Positions 40,628-48,989 of a stretch of 64,000 nucleotides of DNA are shown here, one piece after another. This DNA comes from Chloroflexota bacterium. Its GTDB lineage: Bacteria > Chloroflexota > UBA6077 > FW602-bin22 > JACPRP01. The notes under the pieces were generated by a model. That model was not told the origin of the DNA. It ran no database searches and worked only from the letters and a program-made list of their open reading frames with translations. The position numbers were made by a program, and so were the translations under genes. The stretch spans positions 1 through 64,000 of the forward strand of contig JACPRP010000125.1 in assembly GCA_016189905.1 (NCBI GenBank), read 5' to 3'. Within the stretch, counting starts at the first letter, position 1. Every line of letters begins with the position of its first letter.

Positions 40628-40993
40628 TTGAATAGTCTCGTATTATTGATCATCGCTATATGCATGTCGGCAACTGGAGAGCTTCTGCTCAAGTACGGCA
40701 TGAATCAGGTTGGCGTTCTATCGTTGCACCCGGACAACATTGTCGCGGGCCTGTGGCGGAGCTTCACATCCCCGTTCATACTGTTGGGATTCGTCGCGGT
40801 CTTCGGCGGGTCTATCTTCTGGCTTTCCGTCATATCCCGCGTGCAACTCAGCTACGCGTATCCGATGCTTAGCCTCGGATATGTGCTGGTGGTGGTCGCC
40901 TCCTGGATGTTTCTCAACGAGCAGTTCAATCCGATGCGGCTCGTCGGAGTTCTCGTGATTTGCGCGGGCGTGGTGGTCGTATCTCGGACCTGA
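40628..40993 (+). CDS. Small four-helix DMT (EamA/SMR-like) membrane protein
   Basis: Membrane protein of 121 aa with four predicted helices (1-20, 48-70, 74-95, 98-118). The N-terminus AICMSATGELLLKYGMNQVG and the block SYAYPMLSLGYVLVVVASWMFLNEQF followed by RLVGVLVICAGV are those of half-size EamA proteins such as ArnE/F-like flippase subunits. These work as dimers, so a homodimer or an unlinked partner is expected. TTG 40628 is supported by GAGGGGGG a few bases upstream. It could move a lipid-linked sugar, which fits the glycosyltransferases in the region. Confidence 0.83.
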   Translation: MNSLVLLIIAICMSATGELLLKYGMNQVGVLSLHPDNIVAGLWRSFTSPFILLGFVAVFGGSIFWLSVISRVQLSYAYPMLSLGYVLVVVASWMFLNEQFNPMRLVGVLVICAGVVVVSRT

Positions 40994-41022
40994 CGGGTCT
41001 TCGAATGTTCCCGCGAAGCACT

Positions 41023-41661
41023 TCAGCGGCGCGGCAAGCGCTCCAGTTGTGTCTTCGTGCAGTTGAGAAGCACGCGATCATTCCTGGCCTCGGCGATCCA
41101 GTTGGCTGGCACGACGAAATCGTTCGTCCGAATCATACCGGCCCGCACGACGATGGCCGTCACCTCCTGGGACACGGGAGCGAAGATGACCTCCTGAATG
41201 GTCCCAACCCGGCCATCCCTGCAATCGACTTCAGTGCCCTCACTCAACTCAACGCCACCGCTGGGAACCCTCTCTCCCCGCTGCGCCTCCTGGGCCTTCG
41301 TTTGTAGCTCCTCACGCGAGCCGCTGATATCGACATAGCCCGGCACCGGCACCAGCACATGGGCAGGCACGTAGATAGACGGCGGCGTCCAGTGAGTCGG
41401 CGGAACCGTATAGTTCTCGGGGATAAACTCCGGCATCTTCTCCAGCTCTCTGGCCGTTACCTTCAGGGAGACAGTTTTCCTGTCGGCGGCGGCAATGAGA
41501 GCTGTAGGAACAACGACGTCGCGAGGAAGAAAGAAACCTTTGTGGACCACGATGCTAATCAACCTGTCTTGTTCCGGCAGAACGATCACACGGTCCACAT
41601 GGCCCGCTTTCTGGCCATCAGAGGTGATCACCTCCGCTCCGATATTGACTTCCATCGCCAC
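41023..41661 (-). CDS. Protein with two PRC-barrel domains
   Basis: Cytosolic protein of 212 aa. Two similar beta-barrel blocks are visible: residues 4-75 (VNIGAEVITSDGQKAGHVDRVIV ... FFLPRDVVVPTALI) and about 138-208 (LSEGTEVDCRDGRVGTIQEVIF ... NDFVVPANWIAEA). PRC barrels occur in RimM and photosynthetic reaction centre subunit H and usually bind proteins or RNA. Between them is a Pro-rich stretch. The start may be 41661 or the ATG two codons later. No partner is evident; DNA 41662-41826 downstream of tgt holds only short GGGTTTAG-like repeats. Confidence 0.85.
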   Translation of the reverse strand: MAMEVNIGAEVITSDGQKAGHVDRVIVLPEQDRLISIVVHKGFFLPRDVVVPTALIAAADRKTVSLKVTARELEKMPEFIPENYTVPPTHWTPPSIYVPAHVLVPVPGYVDISGSREELQTKAQEAQRGERVPSGGVELSEGTEVDCRDGRVGTIQEVIFAPVSQEVTAIVVRAGMIRTNDFVVPANWIAEARNDRVLLNCTKTQLERLPRR

Positions 41662-41826
41662 CCCTCCCGGACACAGGCCTCAGGGTTCAGGGTAGAGGGT
41701 TTAGGTTTGAGGGTCCCGATATCATCCTCCATCACCACCCCTCCTGCACGCGGCGGCACCGTGTCATAGCTCCCGCGAACACCGTGGGTAACGGTGTTTC
41801 GCGAAACAGGCGCAAGATGTGTGCCA

Positions 41827-42999
41827 TCACGCTTTTCTTCTCTGCGCTTCGACCCACTTCGCCTTCTGGGAGAGGCGGACGCCTTGATCGGTGGGGGTAT
41901 AGCTCGCCAAGAACTCTTCGCGCAACCGGTCGAAGCTGCCACTCAAGATGGAAGCCCTCACCTCTTCCATCAGCCTAATCATAAAGCGGAGGTTATGGAT
42001 GCTGGCCAGCCTGTAGGCCAGAAGCTCCTCGGAGCGGAACAGATGATGAACGTAGGCGGCGCTGAACGTGCGGCAGGTGTAGCAGTCGCAGGATTCGTCG
42101 ATGGGTTGGTCGAGCGCCTTGAACGAAGCATTGCCAATATTGCGACGGCCGTGGCGCGTGAAGAGCGCACCGTTTCGAGCCACCCGCGTAGGCAACACGC
42201 AGTCGAACATGTCGATGCCGCGCGCCACGAACTCAACCAGGTCCTCGGGGGAGCCGACCCCCATCAGGTAGCGCGGCTTGCCCTCTGGGAGCAGGGGGAC
42301 GGTTTCCTCGAGGATTTTCGCCGAAAGCTCTTTCGGCTCGCCCACGCTAAGGCCGCCGATGGCGTAGCCCGGAAAGTCGAGCGAGGTCAGGAAGCGCGCG
42401 CTCTCGCGACGTAGCTCCGGGAACATCCCGCCTTGCACGATGCCGAAAAGCGCCTGATCCCGCCTGGTTTGAGCGGCGAGGCAACGCTGGGCCCAATTGT
42501 GGGTTCTTTTCAGCGCTTTGCGGTTGTACTCCAGGTCGCTGGGATAGGGCGTACACTCGTCAAAGGCCATAATCACGTCCGCGCCAAGCTCTTCCTGGAT
42601 GGCGATCACCCGTTCAGGCGTGAAAAGATGCTCCGAGCCATCGATGTGCGAGCGAAAGGACACACCGTCGTCTCTGACGCGACCCAGATGCCCCAGGCTG
42701 AAGACCTGGAAGCCTCCGCTGTCGGTGAGAATCGGCCGTGGCCACGCCATAAATCGGTGCAAGCCGCCAAAGGAAGCGATCAGCGACGATCCCGGGCGCA
42801 GGAAAAGATGGTATGTGTTGGAGAGGATGATCCTGGCGCCGATCTCCAGCAGCTCGAGCGGCGAGAGGGTTTTCACGGTGGCCTGAGTGCCAACAGGCAT
42901 AAATACAGGCGTCGGCACGTCGCCATGGGGCGTGTGCAATACCCCGGCCCTCGCCGCGGAATGCTTTTCAGTTTTGACTAGCTCAAAGAAAGCCGCCAT
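41827..42999 (-). CDS. tgt: tRNA-guanine transglycosylase
   Basis: Exchanges the wobble guanine for preQ1 in tRNAs with GUN anticodons, the first tRNA step of queuosine synthesis; QueA, encoded 4 kb away, acts next. The 390-aa protein from ATG 42999 has PVFMPVGTQATVKTL, LSNTYHLFLRPG, ILTDSGGFQVFSL (nucleophile Asp nearby), IVQGGMFPELRRES, GGLSVGEPKE, the second catalytic region MGVGSPEDLVEFVARGIDMFDCVLPTRVARNG, and zinc ligands DCYTCRTFSAAYVHHLF. TAGGTGAG lies upstream. Length and all key residues are normal. Confidence 0.97.
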   Translation of the reverse strand: MAAFFELVKTEKHSAARAGVLHTPHGDVPTPVFMPVGTQATVKTLSPLELLEIGARIILSNTYHLFLRPGSSLIASFGGLHRFMAWPRPILTDSGGFQVFSLGHLGRVRDDGVSFRSHIDGSEHLFTPERVIAIQEELGADVIMAFDECTPYPSDLEYNRKALKRTHNWAQRCLAAQTRRDQALFGIVQGGMFPELRRESARFLTSLDFPGYAIGGLSVGEPKELSAKILEETVPLLPEGKPRYLMGVGSPEDLVEFVARGIDMFDCVLPTRVARNGALFTRHGRRNIGNASFKALDQPIDESCDCYTCRTFSAAYVHHLFRSEELLAYRLASIHNLRFMIRLMEEVRASILSGSFDRLREEFLASYTPTDQGVRLSQKAKWVEAQRRKA

Positions 43000-43427
43000 C
43001 TTACTCACCTACACAATGCTCAAGGCTCAAGGCTCGATGACAAATTATACCAGAAGCCGTCCCGGGTCTCCCACTCCTGTCGCCCCCAATCGGGGATCAC
43101 GCTTCCCTGCCTCCCGCCCCACAGTCTTACTGATGTCTGCATAGCATGCTAAACCTCGCTGGGGCGACAACGCAGGCTGGTTTCAAACCCGCCCCTACAA
43201 GTGCTCAGGCATCTACGCAGGAATCGGTAAGGTTGTGTTGAGCTTCCCGCGTGATACTCGGTAAATCAACACAGCCTCTCGTGCACACGGAGTGAGGTTT
43301 GGTTATCGCTACGGAAGGGCAACTAGAGAGCACACGCGCAGATTGCCTGGTGGAAACCCTGTTGGCGCATCTTGTATAATAGCTGTTGTCGGCTGAACAT
43401 AAGAGCAGGTGGTGGGAGTAGAGACGG
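43000..43427. promoter_or_regulatory. tgt-ruvB divergent gap with a TATAAT box
   Basis: A perfect TATAAT at 43375-43380 lies about 48 bp before ruvB, without a clear -35. GGGGCGACAACGCAGGCTGG...CGCCCCTAC near 43160-43200 looks like another GGGGC...GCCCC dispersed repeat. No gene was found in this 428-bp gap. Confidence 0.45.
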
Positions 43428-44471
43428 ATGATGGAACGAGTTGTGTCGCCGAAGATGAAGGAAGAAGACCTGGCCATTGATGCCAGCCTGAGGCCAAAGC
43501 GTCTTGACGATTACATCGGCCAGAACAAGGTAAAAGAGAACCTCAAGATTCTTATCGGGGCAGCGAAGGCTCGTGGAGAGGCGCTAGACCACGTGCTGCT
43601 TTATGGTCCGCCGGGACTGGGCAAGACGACGCTGGCGAACATCATCGCCAACGAGATGGAGGTAAAGATCAAGGTAAGCTCGGGTCCCGCCATCGTCATT
43701 CCCGGCGACCTGGCCTCCATTTTGACGACGCTGCAAAAGGGCGACATGCTGTTCGTCGACGAGATACACCGCCTCAGTCGGGTGGTGGAAGAGGCTCTTT
43801 ATCCCGCGATGGAGGATTTTGCCTGGGACATGATCCTTGGCAAAGGGATGGCCGCCAAGAGCATCAGGCTAAAGCTGCCACATTTCACGATCATCGGCGC
43901 TACCACCCGCTACGCTCTCTTGAGCTCGCCCCTGCGGGATCGCTTCGGCGCCACCTACCGTCTCGACTTCTACGACGTAGAGGCCATGGAGAAGATCGTC
44001 CACCGCTCGGCCAGAATCCTGAACGTGAAGATCGAGGACGCGGGCACATACGAGATAGCCCGTCGGTCGCGGGGCACGCCGCGCGTCGCCAACCGCTTGC
44101 TCAAGCGGGTGCGGGACTTCGCCGAGGTTAGGGCTGGTGGCATCGTCACCGAGGCGGTGGCGGCCGAGGCGCTGGAGCTGCTGGAGGTCGATCATCTCGG
44201 ACTGGACGACGTCGATCGCAGGGTGCTCGAAACGATCATCAAGAAGTTCGAGGGCGGACCCGTCGGCATCGAGACGATCGCGGCGGCGACCAGCGAGGAG
44301 GCCGACACGATTATGGACGTCTACGAGCCATACCTTCTGCAGCTCGGCTTTATCGCGAGGACGCCACGCGGCCGCGTGGCCACCAGGGCAGCCTACGAAC
44401 ACCTTGGCTTGCCCTATAAGGAGAAGGCGCCGGAGCCGGATGACAGGCCGCAGCAACAGGCGTTGTGGTAG
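43428..44471 (+). CDS. ruvB: Holliday junction branch-migration helicase RuvB
   Basis: Hexameric AAA+ motor that drives branch migration with RuvA. The 347-aa protein is full length: N-terminal [20 protein letters not shown], Walker [18 protein letters not shown], Walker [17 protein letters not shown], sensor 1 [20 protein letters not shown] with arginine finger region, sensor 2 [17 protein letters not shown] and a C-terminal winged helix [19 protein letters not shown] precedes the start. ruvA and ruvC are not here, which is usual in this kind of genome. It is followed by a DUF2905 gene, a pairing seen in other bacteria. Confidence 0.97.
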   Translation: MMERVVSPKMKEEDLAIDASLRPKRLDDYIGQNKVKENLKILIGAAKARGEALDHVLLYGPPGLGKTTLANIIANEMEVKIKVSSGPAIVIPGDLASILTTLQKGDMLFVDEIHRLSRVVEEALYPAMEDFAWDMILGKGMAAKSIRLKLPHFTIIGATTRYALLSSPLRDRFGATYRLDFYDVEAMEKIVHRSARILNVKIEDAGTYEIARRSRGTPRVANRLLKRVRDFAEVRAGGIVTEAVAAEALELLEVDHLGLDDVDRRVLETIIKKFEGGPVGIETIAAATSEEADTIMDVYEPYLLQLGFIARTPRGRVATRAAYEHLGLPYKEKAPEPDDRPQQQALW

Positions 44472-44479
44472 ATGGTAGG

Positions 44480-44713
44480 ATGACAGAGTTCGAGAATCTG
44501 GGACGAATCCTGCTCTTGATCGGGCTGCTGGCTGTCGTGCTGGGAGGAATTCTGCTCCTGGCCGGGAAGGTCCCTTTTGTGGGACGGCTGCCAGGGGATA
44601 TTCTGATAAAGTCCGACAATGTGACCTGCTGGATTCCGATCATGACCTCGATTTTGCTCAGCATCTTGCTGTCTATTATTCTGATGCTCGTGAACTTGTT
44701 TCTCCGCCGCTAA
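44480..44713 (+). CDS. DUF2905 family small membrane protein
   Basis: Two-helix membrane protein of 77 aa from ATG 44480 (the track start at 44465 overlaps ruvB). The first helix LGRILLLIGLLAVVLGGILLLAG leads to the family signature PFVGRLPGDILIKSDN, then a second helix ILLSILLSIILMLVNLFL. Function is unknown. DUF2905 genes often lie beside ruvB, as here. Confidence 0.9.
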   Translation: MTEFENLGRILLLIGLLAVVLGGILLLAGKVPFVGRLPGDILIKSDNVTCWIPIMTSILLSILLSIILMLVNLFLRR

Positions 44714-44738
44714 GTAAGCACAAATGGAGGTGGTCGCC

Positions 44739-45530
44739 GTGGCATTCGACTTTCGGCAAAAGATAGTTGAAGATGGAGAGATCATCGACGAAGAAGCTGC
44801 GCGCAGCTATGTCGAGGAGCTCATCGAGCTGTTCGCGGAATCGCCAGAGGGTAAGGCGCTGGCCAGCCGTGGGGTAGAACCTGGGCATTACCTCGACATG
44901 TTCCTGGACTACGAACTGAGGTACGTCGGCGCCAGCCCGGCCGAGATGGACCCGCACGATATTCGCGAGACCCTCGACGTGATGGCCGAGAAGATCACGG
45001 CCAGGCCAGAAGATCTGGACAAGGCAATCCCGGAGCTGGAGGCATTCTGCGACTTCGTCGGTCGCGCCTTCGCGTTCGAGAAAGCCGCCGCTTGGAAGCG
45101 CGCGATTCAGGATGCCGCGTCGGGCTTCCACCGCTCTGTTCGGGACCCCCGACACTGGGGCATGGCGAAGTCGATGATGATGGGAGGTATGTCACGGGGC
45201 TTCGACCTTGGCACCAAGGAAGGCGTAAATCGATGGCTTAGCGTGAAGCAGGCCGAGCAGGTCGCAAGGCTGGAAGCCGAAACGGGTCTGGCGCCCAAAA
45301 GGAAGATGTCGCTTGGGGATCGACTGCTCCGCGCCATCGGCATCAGAAGGGAAGCGAGCATACCTGCCCCCAGCGCGCAAGAAGCCGGGGAACTTTACAT
45401 CGGCGACCTCGCCGGTGATGAGCCCGATCTTCTCACGCCCGGCCCCCCGACGACGTCACCCAGCAGTCGAAAGAAGAACAAGGCCCGCCGCAAGCAGGCC
45501 AAGGCCAACCGACGGAAGAACCGGCGTTAG
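44739..45530 (+). CDS. Conserved-looking hypothetical protein with basic tail
   Basis: Not recognised. From GTG 44739 the protein has 263 aa; this start is preferred over ATG 44724 because GGAGGTGG (44726-44733) stands at the right distance. Residues 1-150 are acidic and helical (IIDEEAARSYVEELIELFAES, then GHYLDMFLDYELRYVG), followed by a more basic middle and a very basic C-terminus, KKNKARRKQAKANRRKNRR, which could bind nucleic acid or ribosomes. No membrane segment or signal peptide. It continues the ruvB-DUF2905 run with 25 bp spacing. Confidence 0.75.
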   Translation: MAFDFRQKIVEDGEIIDEEAARSYVEELIELFAESPEGKALASRGVEPGHYLDMFLDYELRYVGASPAEMDPHDIRETLDVMAEKITARPEDLDKAIPELEAFCDFVGRAFAFEKAAAWKRAIQDAASGFHRSVRDPRHWGMAKSMMMGGMSRGFDLGTKEGVNRWLSVKQAEQVARLEAETGLAPKRKMSLGDRLLRAIGIRREASIPAPSAQEAGELYIGDLAGDEPDLLTPGPPTTSPSSRKKNKARRKQAKANRRKNRR

Positions 45531-45586
45531 ATTGATGGCTGTGTAGTAGTCACATCGGCACTGCGTGCTAGAGTCGCCGGTCTGGC

Positions 45587-46002
45587 TCACGATATCTCAT
45601 GCTCCTCTCGCTTCAGGAACGCCTCCGTTTGGGCAAGAAACTCGGCTGCCTTGCGCTGGAGATCGACTACATCGGCTTCCGTTGCCGTTTCCAGGAATTG
45701 ATACTCACTCACCTGTCGGCGATCGAAGGCGTTGTGTAGCCAGGCGTGCAATTCGGATGGCAAGACCTTGGTCTTCGGTCTTCGGTCTTCGCGAAGTGAC
45801 GTCCAAACGCGGCAATGACGGCTTGGCGCTTAGTGTAGGTCATACCTTGCGCCCGAAGCAGGGCTTGCGCACAGTAGAACATCGCATAATAGAGCCGGGA
45901 GACGGCTGAATCGTAATCACCATACCGGCGCAGCACTTCAGCGGTATCAAGGTAGCGACGCGCCTTGGCAAGCATGAGCGCGATGGGGTCTGGCTGGCTC
46001 AC
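45587..46002 (-). pseudogene. HEPN-domain toxin gene, out of frame through a 7-bp repeat
   Basis: The N-terminus MSQPDPIALMLAKARRYLDT then GDYDSAVSRLYYAMFYCAQALL is a HEPN domain (PF05168-like). After AFGRHFAKT the frame hits three copies of GAAGACC and goes astray, ending at 45709. With one copy the frame would run on as KVLPSELHAWLHNAFDRRQV ... FLKREEHEIS to TGA at 45587, 124 to 125 residues in all, the normal size. The two extra copies add 14 bp, hence the frameshift; one copy or four copies would restore it. It overlaps the MNT nucleotidyltransferase gene by four bases, the standard HEPN/MNT toxin-antitoxin order on this strand being MNT then HEPN. Either a recent mutation or a phase-variable switch. 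Confidence 0.85.
45770..45790. repeat. Three tandem copies of a 7-bp unit inside the HEPN gene
   Basis: GGTCTTC (plus strand) is repeated three times without change at 45770-45776, 45777-45783 and 45784-45790. Seven is not a multiple of three, so each copy gained or lost by slippage changes the reading frame. Confidence 0.95.
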
Positions 46003-46391
46003 ACGGCAACTCCTTCACGCAACACGCTCTCAAACAGTGGCTCGACTTGCTTGTGAAACCACTCCTCAGCAACTGGCACCGTGCTGATCAGGAGATCGTG
46101 GCGCAGGCAGATGTCAGCGACAATCTGGCTGTAGCGGTTGATCTCCTCGCCAGGCCTGACCGTGCCGGACAGCACGATGAGCACATCCACATCGGAATCA
46201 TCACGATAGTCACCTCTGGCATAGGATCCGAAGAGATAGATCCCCCGCATCCTCTCGCCGTAAAGATTCGCAAGCGCCATCTTCAACTCCGCCAGAGCAG
46301 CCTCGACATTCGGCGGTGGCTTAGACTTACGCCGTCGGCCCAACGGGCACCCCCTTCCAGTCCCTGGCAATGTAACGCACCGTTCTTTCAA
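45999..46391 (-). CDS. MNT-type minimal nucleotidyltransferase (antitoxin of HEPN pair)
   Basis: Small nucleotidyltransferase of up to 130 aa. The core motif GIYLFGSYARGDYRDDSDVDVLIVL holds the GSxxRG and DxD catalytic residues. MNT partners of HEPN toxins neutralise them by adding AMP to a Tyr. The start is unsure: the track uses TTG 46391, but the first 28 residues are basic and Pro-rich and the family normally begins near VEAALAELKMALANLYG. The ORF overlaps the HEPN gene by four bases. Intact, unlike its partner, so the cell would have antitoxin without toxin in the present state. Confidence 0.9.
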   Translation of the reverse strand: MKERCVTLPGTGRGCPLGRRRKSKPPPNVEAALAELKMALANLYGERMRGIYLFGSYARGDYRDDSDVDVLIVLSGTVRPGEEINRYSQIVADICLRHDLLISTVPVAEEWFHKQVEPLFESVLREGVAV

Positions 46392-46462
46392 GCGGAATCG
46401 TAATCGCCATCGTTGCGGAGCACTTCGGCCGAACGGAGATACCGCTTTGCATTCTCGATCAG
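46388..46462 (-). pseudogene. Fragment of a second HEPN gene
   Basis: The minus strand reads LIENAKRYLRSAEVLRNDGD followed by YDSA and a stop. This matches the start of the neighbouring HEPN protein (KARRYLDTAEVLRRYGDYDSA) at most positions. The fragment ends exactly where the MNT reading frame begins, so it looks like the remains of a duplication or recombination inside the module. Confidence 0.8.
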
Positions 46463-46701
46463 GGCTCAGTTCGCCCTATGTCGAATGGCTCCACTGTTAT
46501 GGTCTCCATAATCTGATTGACTCGCGCCACAGTCGCTTCGCTCACACATTTGAATTGTGCGCCACTGGAGATGTTGGACGTGCAGGAACGTCGCGCAAAT
46601 GAACAACCCCTCTGCTTGGTATTATAGCAGGATTCAGGTGCCATTGGTAACTGAGGTCTACTCGACGTTCGCCGGCGGGCAGGGGTAATGCGTTTTCGGA
46701 G

Positions 46702-46798
46702 GCGTCGATGATAGCAAGGCCTCGGCCATCGAAGAGGGCAAGGCATTCGCGCCTTATTATCGGAGTATTCTATAAGGCGAGGGCGGGAATGCTTTGCC
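46702..46798. repeat. Palindromic repeat also present at 59.64 kb
   Basis: About 52 bp from GCGTCGATGATAGCAAGG is shared with 59638-59690. It contains a near-perfect inverted repeat, GGCAAGGCATTCGCGCC (46737-46753) and GGCGGGAATGCTTTGCC (46782-46798). The 46463-46920 gap shows no other gene. Confidence 0.75.
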
Positions 46799-46920
46799 GC
46801 TACCAGCCTAGCGGTCATATGGTGGCTCGGCCCCGGTCTGCCTAACCACGCATCCCCCAAGGACGGGCCGCTACGTCTTTGGGGAATGCCCATTGGGGAA
46901 TGCCCATTCGCCAGCTCGAT

Positions 46921-46950
46921 TTGCAGCCATCGGCTCAAATCGGCTAGAAT
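46921..46950 (+). promoter_or_regulatory. Predicted promoter of queA giving a leaderless mRNA
   Basis: TTGCAG (46921-46926) and TAGAAT (46945-46950) are spaced 18 bp. Transcription would start about 46957, at or next to the ATG at 46958. No ribosome binding site is present, which agrees with a leaderless message. Confidence 0.5.
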
Positions 46951-46957
46951 CGAATTG

Positions 46958-48049
46958 ATGAGGAATGTTATTGTTTCACCCAGGACAGAAGATTATCATT
47001 ACGAGCTGCCGGCGGGGCGCATTGCTCAGGCGCCGGTGGAGCCGCGCGATGCCTCTAAGCTGATGCTTGTCTACCGGCGGGACGGGAGCATCGACCACAG
47101 GCGCTTTCGCGACATCGTGGATTACCTGCGGCCTGGCGATTTGCTCGTGTGCAACGAGAGCCGCGTGATTCCGGCCCGCCTCAACGGCCGCAAGGTCGGG
47201 ACGGGTGGACAGGTGGAGGCGCTGCTGGTCTCCAGGCAAGGGCCCTGCGTCTGGGAGGCGCTGGTCAGGCCGGGGCGTCGGCTTCGAGAGGGATCGATCG
47301 TCGAGTTCGTAAAGCCTGGCAGCGACGGAGCAGACAAGCAGGCGCAGGTCACGGGCACGATTTATGGTCGAACGCCGTCGGGTGGACGGCTTGTCGAGTT
47401 CACCTGCGAGGGCGATGTCGACAAGCGACTGGAAGAGTTGGGCGTCGTGCCGTTGCCGCCTTATGTCCACCTGCCCCTGGACGATCCGGAGCGCTATCAA
47501 ACGGTGTACGCCCGGGTGAAGGGATCGGTGGCCGCGCCGACGGCGGGACTGCACTTCACGCCGGACCTGCTGGAAAGAATCCGAAGCCGGGGCGTAGACT
47601 TCGCCTTCGTCACGCTGCATATCGGACTGGATACGTTTCGTCCGGTTCAGGTAGAGAACGTCGCCGAGCACAAGATGCACTCGGAGTACTGTGAGCTGAC
47701 CGATGTTGTGAGCGCTCAGCTCAACGCGGCGAGGCGGGAGGGCAGGCGGATCATCGCCATCGGCACCACCAGCGTCAGGGCGCTGGAATCGGCGGCTCAA
47801 GCCGCCGCCCGGGCAGGTGCGACGGAAGTATTCACTCCCTTCCGTGGGTGGACGGATATCTTCATTTACCCTGGATACCGGTTCCGCGCCGTCGACGCCC
47901 TCGTGACCAACTTTCACCTACCGAGATCGACGCTTCTGATGCTCGTCTCCGCGTTCGCCGGCAAGGACTTGATCGACAGGGCATACGCCACCGCAGTTGC
48001 GGAAGACTACAGGTTCTTCAGTTTTGGGGACGCGATGCTTCTGATCTAG
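46958..48049 (+). CDS. queA: S-adenosylmethionine:tRNA ribosyltransferase-isomerase
   Basis: Transfers and rearranges the ribosyl group of SAM onto preQ1 in tRNA to form epoxyqueuosine, the step after Tgt. The protein is 363 aa from ATG 46958; the track start at 46886 adds 24 residues without support. Family marks: YHYELPAGRIAQAPVEPRDASKLM, NESRVIPARLNGRK, LVEFTCEGD, VPLPPYVHLPLDDPERYQTVYA, GSVAAPTAGLHFT, HIGLDTFRPV, MHSEYCEL, IAIGTTSVRALE, FIYPGYRF and TNFHLPRSTLLMLVSAFAG. All expected blocks are intact. Confidence 0.97.
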   Translation: MRNVIVSPRTEDYHYELPAGRIAQAPVEPRDASKLMLVYRRDGSIDHRRFRDIVDYLRPGDLLVCNESRVIPARLNGRKVGTGGQVEALLVSRQGPCVWEALVRPGRRLREGSIVEFVKPGSDGADKQAQVTGTIYGRTPSGGRLVEFTCEGDVDKRLEELGVVPLPPYVHLPLDDPERYQTVYARVKGSVAAPTAGLHFTPDLLERIRSRGVDFAFVTLHIGLDTFRPVQVENVAEHKMHSEYCELTDVVSAQLNAARREGRRIIAIGTTSVRALESAAQAAARAGATEVFTPFRGWTDIFIYPGYRFRAVDALVTNFHLPRSTLLMLVSAFAGKDLIDRAYATAVAEDYRFFSFGDAMLLI

Positions 48050-48135
48050 CGCTCCCCTAGCCGGGCAAAAATACCCTTCAGGTCCTGCTCAAAGTCTTCC
48101 AGATCGTATTGCATCAGCACTTTCTTTTGTCTAAT

Positions 48136-48164
48136 TTGACAAAGCGGTGGCGATGGCTTATGCT
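48136..48164 (+). promoter_or_regulatory. Predicted promoter of the prepilin peptidase gene
   Basis: A perfect TTGACA (48136-48141) and TATGCT (48159-48164) are spaced 17 bp. It lies 46 bp before the first possible start of the peptidase gene and could also serve the following GT2 and rsmG genes. Confidence 0.65.
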
Positions 48165-48209
48165 TGCGGCTATGCGATGCGGTAGCTTCTTTCTGATACT
48201 TCCGCAGGC

Positions 48210-48986
48210 TTGCGTATACTTCTGCCAAATCGTAGCGCGAGGTGGAGATTGCTTGTCGCGTGGGCAATAGCTGGATTGGCAGTCGGGGCAGTACTCAATA
48301 TACTTGTAGCGCGTCTGCCGCGAAGGAGGTTCTCCTTCGGCTGGCCCGTTCGCTGCCGTTATTGTCGCGCGCCGCTCGCGCTTAGCGAGGTGCCGGCGCT
48401 GGCCAGTTACCTGTTCCATGGGGGCAAGTGCACGGCTTGCGGCCACCGCATCGGGCCGCGCTATCTGCTGGTCGAGATCGCCACGGGCGCGTTGTTCGCC
48501 GGACTCTACCTGCGCTTTGGTATGTCGTGGCCATTGCTAGTCTATAGCCTGTACGCGAGCATATTCGTGATAATCACGATGATTGACCTGGAGCATCGGC
48601 TCATCCTTAACGTTGTGACGTATCCGAGCATACTCCTCGGCGCGGCGTTGAGCTTTGTTACTCCAGGGCTGGAGGGCGGACAGGGATTGCTGGGCGGGCT
48701 ATTCTACGGTGGACTGTTCTTGCTCTTTTATTTAGGCGCTGTTTTGTTTTATCGGAATGCCGTGGCCCTTGGGTTGGGCGACGTCAAGCTGGCGCTGTTT
48801 ATCGGATTGGTTACCGGGCTCCGGGGGGCGTTTATTGCCACACTGCTGGGAACGCTGATCGGCGCCGCGATAGGTATCTGGCTTATGTTGTTTCGGGGCA
48901 AATCATCCCAAGCGACGATGCCTTATGGACCATCTTTGACCCTGGGGGCAGCCGTGACGATTCTGTGGAGCCCGTGGGTTGGTTGA
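48210..48986 (+). CDS. pilD: Type IV prepilin peptidase (A24 family)
   Basis: Inner-membrane aspartic protease that cuts and often methylates type IV pilin-like precursors, 258 aa. It has the N-terminal zinc motif pair CRYCRAPL and CTACGHRIGPRYLLVE, the first catalytic Asp in ITMIDLEHRLILN and the second in LGLGDVKLALFIGL. About seven hydrophobic segments are visible. TTG 48210 follows the track; a later TTG in the RLLVAW region is possible. No pilin gene is close by, so its clients lie elsewhere. It heads a run of three plus-strand genes. Confidence 0.94.
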   Translation: MRILLPNRSARWRLLVAWAIAGLAVGAVLNILVARLPRRRFSFGWPVRCRYCRAPLALSEVPALASYLFHGGKCTACGHRIGPRYLLVEIATGALFAGLYLRFGMSWPLLVYSLYASIFVIITMIDLEHRLILNVVTYPSILLGAALSFVTPGLEGGQGLLGGLFYGGLFLLFYLGAVLFYRNAVALGLGDVKLALFIGLVTGLRGAFIATLLGTLIGAAIGIWLMLFRGKSSQATMPYGPSLTLGAAVTILWSPWVG

Positions 48987-48989
48987 GAG

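Noticed and set aside
48046-48267. 73-aa minus ORF downstream of queA
   Set aside because: It crosses the predicted promoter of the prepilin peptidase gene, has no ribosome binding site, and shows no family pattern.
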